This document shows positions 24,105 through 24,646 of a DNA stretch of 24,646 nt, piece by piece. This DNA is from an uncultured Mollicutes bacterium (GTDB lineage Bacteria > Bacillota_I > Bacilli_A > ML615J-28 > CAG-313): the NCBI GenBank assembly GCA_900538885.1, contig UQAI01000022.1, positions 1-24,646 of the forward strand, written 5' to 3'. The notes beneath the pieces were generated by a model. That model had not been told where the DNA came from and ran no database searches. It worked only from the letters and a program-made list of their open reading frames with translations. Each line of letters begins with the position of its first letter. Position 1 is the stretch's first letter. A program made the position numbers and the translations under genes.

Positions 24105-24197
24105 AGTTACCTCTTTATTAATAAACAATTAAAATTCACATTTTATTGGTTTATTTATATTTTTTTATATTTATTTTTAATTATCATTATATAGTAA

Positions 24198-24216
24198 ATA
24201 GCACCAATGGTGCTAT
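24198..24216 (-). terminator. Perfect 19-bp inverted repeat between the YwaF-like and sigma genes
   Basis: ATAGCACCA-A-TGGTGCTAT has 9-bp arms and a single central base. As RNA it would form a compact hairpin after the YwaF-like gene, followed by UUUACUAUAU on the minus strand, so a weak terminator is the likely reading. Its position 94 nt upstream of the sigma start also suits a dimeric repressor site. Confidence 0.5.
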
Positions 24217-24227
24217 CATTTTATTAT

Positions 24228-24646
24228 TTAAGCTTTGGTTTCTACCATATTCTTGGAATGTACTTTTTTATCTATGATTGCATAAACAAAACGACAAATA
24301 CCATAGATCACACAAGCTCCACTAATAAAGTATATTAAGAAACAAATGAAGTATATAGGATATGGCAGTTGAGTCTTAAATATTGTTTTGAGGACTGGAT
24401 AAAAAGGTTTTTCACTCTTAACTAGTTGAATTAGAGGAATCACGTAAACAATCATTGAACAAATTTGAAAAGGAAATAAGTCCCACTGATATGCTTTCTC
24501 ATTAATTGTTATAAATATTTGTTTAAATACTTCAATTGTAATTAAAATAATTTCTATAATTAGTAGAATTTTACTAGTATCACTTTTTGAATTTGAAGCT
24601 TGGTAGTGTTTTCCTAACTTGGCTCCCAAGATACCTGCGATAAATA
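24228..24646 (-). CDS. YwaF/TMEM164-like membrane protein, partial at window edge and internally short
   Basis: The frame is open to the window edge (FIAGILGAKLGKH... continues upstream), so the start lies outside; a TTG at 24629 is not needed. At least 138 residues with about four membrane helices are visible. KILLIIEIILITIEVFKQIF and YQWDLFPFQICSMIVYVIPLI match the first half of YwaF-type proteins (usually about 230-250 aa). After SEKPFYPVLKTIF the frame moves directly to LPYPIYFICFLIYFISGACVIYGI, which resembles the last helix of the family. The middle two or three helices appear to be missing without a frameshift. It may be a naturally short variant or an in-frame deletion; function of the family is unknown. 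Confidence 0.65.
   Translation of the reverse strand, partial: FIAGILGAKLGKHYQASNSKSDTSKILLIIEIILITIEVFKQIFITINEKAYQWDLFPFQICSMIVYVIPLIQLVKSEKPFYPVLKTIFKTQLPYPIYFICFLIYFISGACVIYGICRFVYAIIDKKVHSKNMVETKA

Noticed and set aside
1..24646. Genetic code 4 (TGA = Trp) for the whole window
   Set aside because: All intact genes encode Trp with TGG, and the chromate gene pair uses TGA in a typical ATGA stop/start overlap. Only the methyltransferase remnant raises the question.
1..24646. CRISPR arrays, tRNA or rRNA genes, complete insertion sequences or prophage genes
   Set aside because: I found no regularly spaced long repeats with unique spacers, no tRNA-like cloverleaf, and no transposase or phage structural genes. 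The feo array has only 2.3 units and is leader-bound.

Overview
This window is a very A+T-rich stretch from a low-G+C Gram-positive bacterium (Bacillota). Evidence: strong AGGAGG-type ribosome binding sites, sigma-A-like promoters, hairpin-plus-U-tract terminators, and proteins typical of gut Bacilli and Erysipelotrichia-like lineages. A relative of the lineages that gave rise to the Mollicutes is possible but is inference. Almost every gene ends in TAA or TAG; the only intact gene ending in TGA is a half-size chromate-transporter gene. Nearly everything is on the minus strand; the one confident plus-strand gene is a MATE efflux pump.

Layout, left to right. 1-256: a short transcription unit with a strong promoter, strong RBS, a 20-codon ORF and a terminator. 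257-3808: a vWA-domain lipoprotein, a ferritin-like (DUF2383-type) helical protein and a SWIM zinc-finger protein. 3937-5013: a small cupin, an N-terminally truncated DUF4143/AAA_14 remnant and two 19-bp direct repeats. 5054-7868: an operon for a CmpB-like membrane protein, an SGNH hydrolase and a ZIP metal transporter. 7994-9654: a decayed ABC exporter. Its ATPase has lost Walker B through an in-frame deletion, and its permease carries a 1-bp deletion, a stop codon and a large internal deletion. 9718-12929: a ferrous-iron operon (two feoA, feoB, and a Cys-rich FeoB-associated peptide) behind an unusual tandem array of two alternating palindromes. 12965-14112: a two-gene chromate transporter. 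14293-15793: a MATE pump with an attenuator-like 5' leader and a terminator. 15802-19674: a unit read as SUFU-domain protein, NagZ-type GH3 enzyme, TIM-barrel amidohydrolase and a broken methyltransferase. 19809-21509: a two-TM protein with a cryptic Nudix-like C-terminal domain. 21583-24104: an ECF sigma factor overlapping a membrane-anchored putative anti-sigma, followed by a lipoprotein that looks like a paralogue of its extracellular part. 24228-end: a shortened YwaF/TMEM164-like membrane protein cut by the window edge.

Two themes stand out. One is metal handling: the Feo system, the ZIP transporter, the chromate transporter and the ferritin-like protein. The other is ongoing gene loss: several genes are shortened at one end or internally, often without losing frame. 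The regions most worth following up are the palindrome array in front of feoA, the MATE leader with mutually exclusive pairings, the methyltransferase remnant whose in-frame TGA codons sit at plausible Trp positions, and the sigma / anti-sigma / lipoprotein trio.
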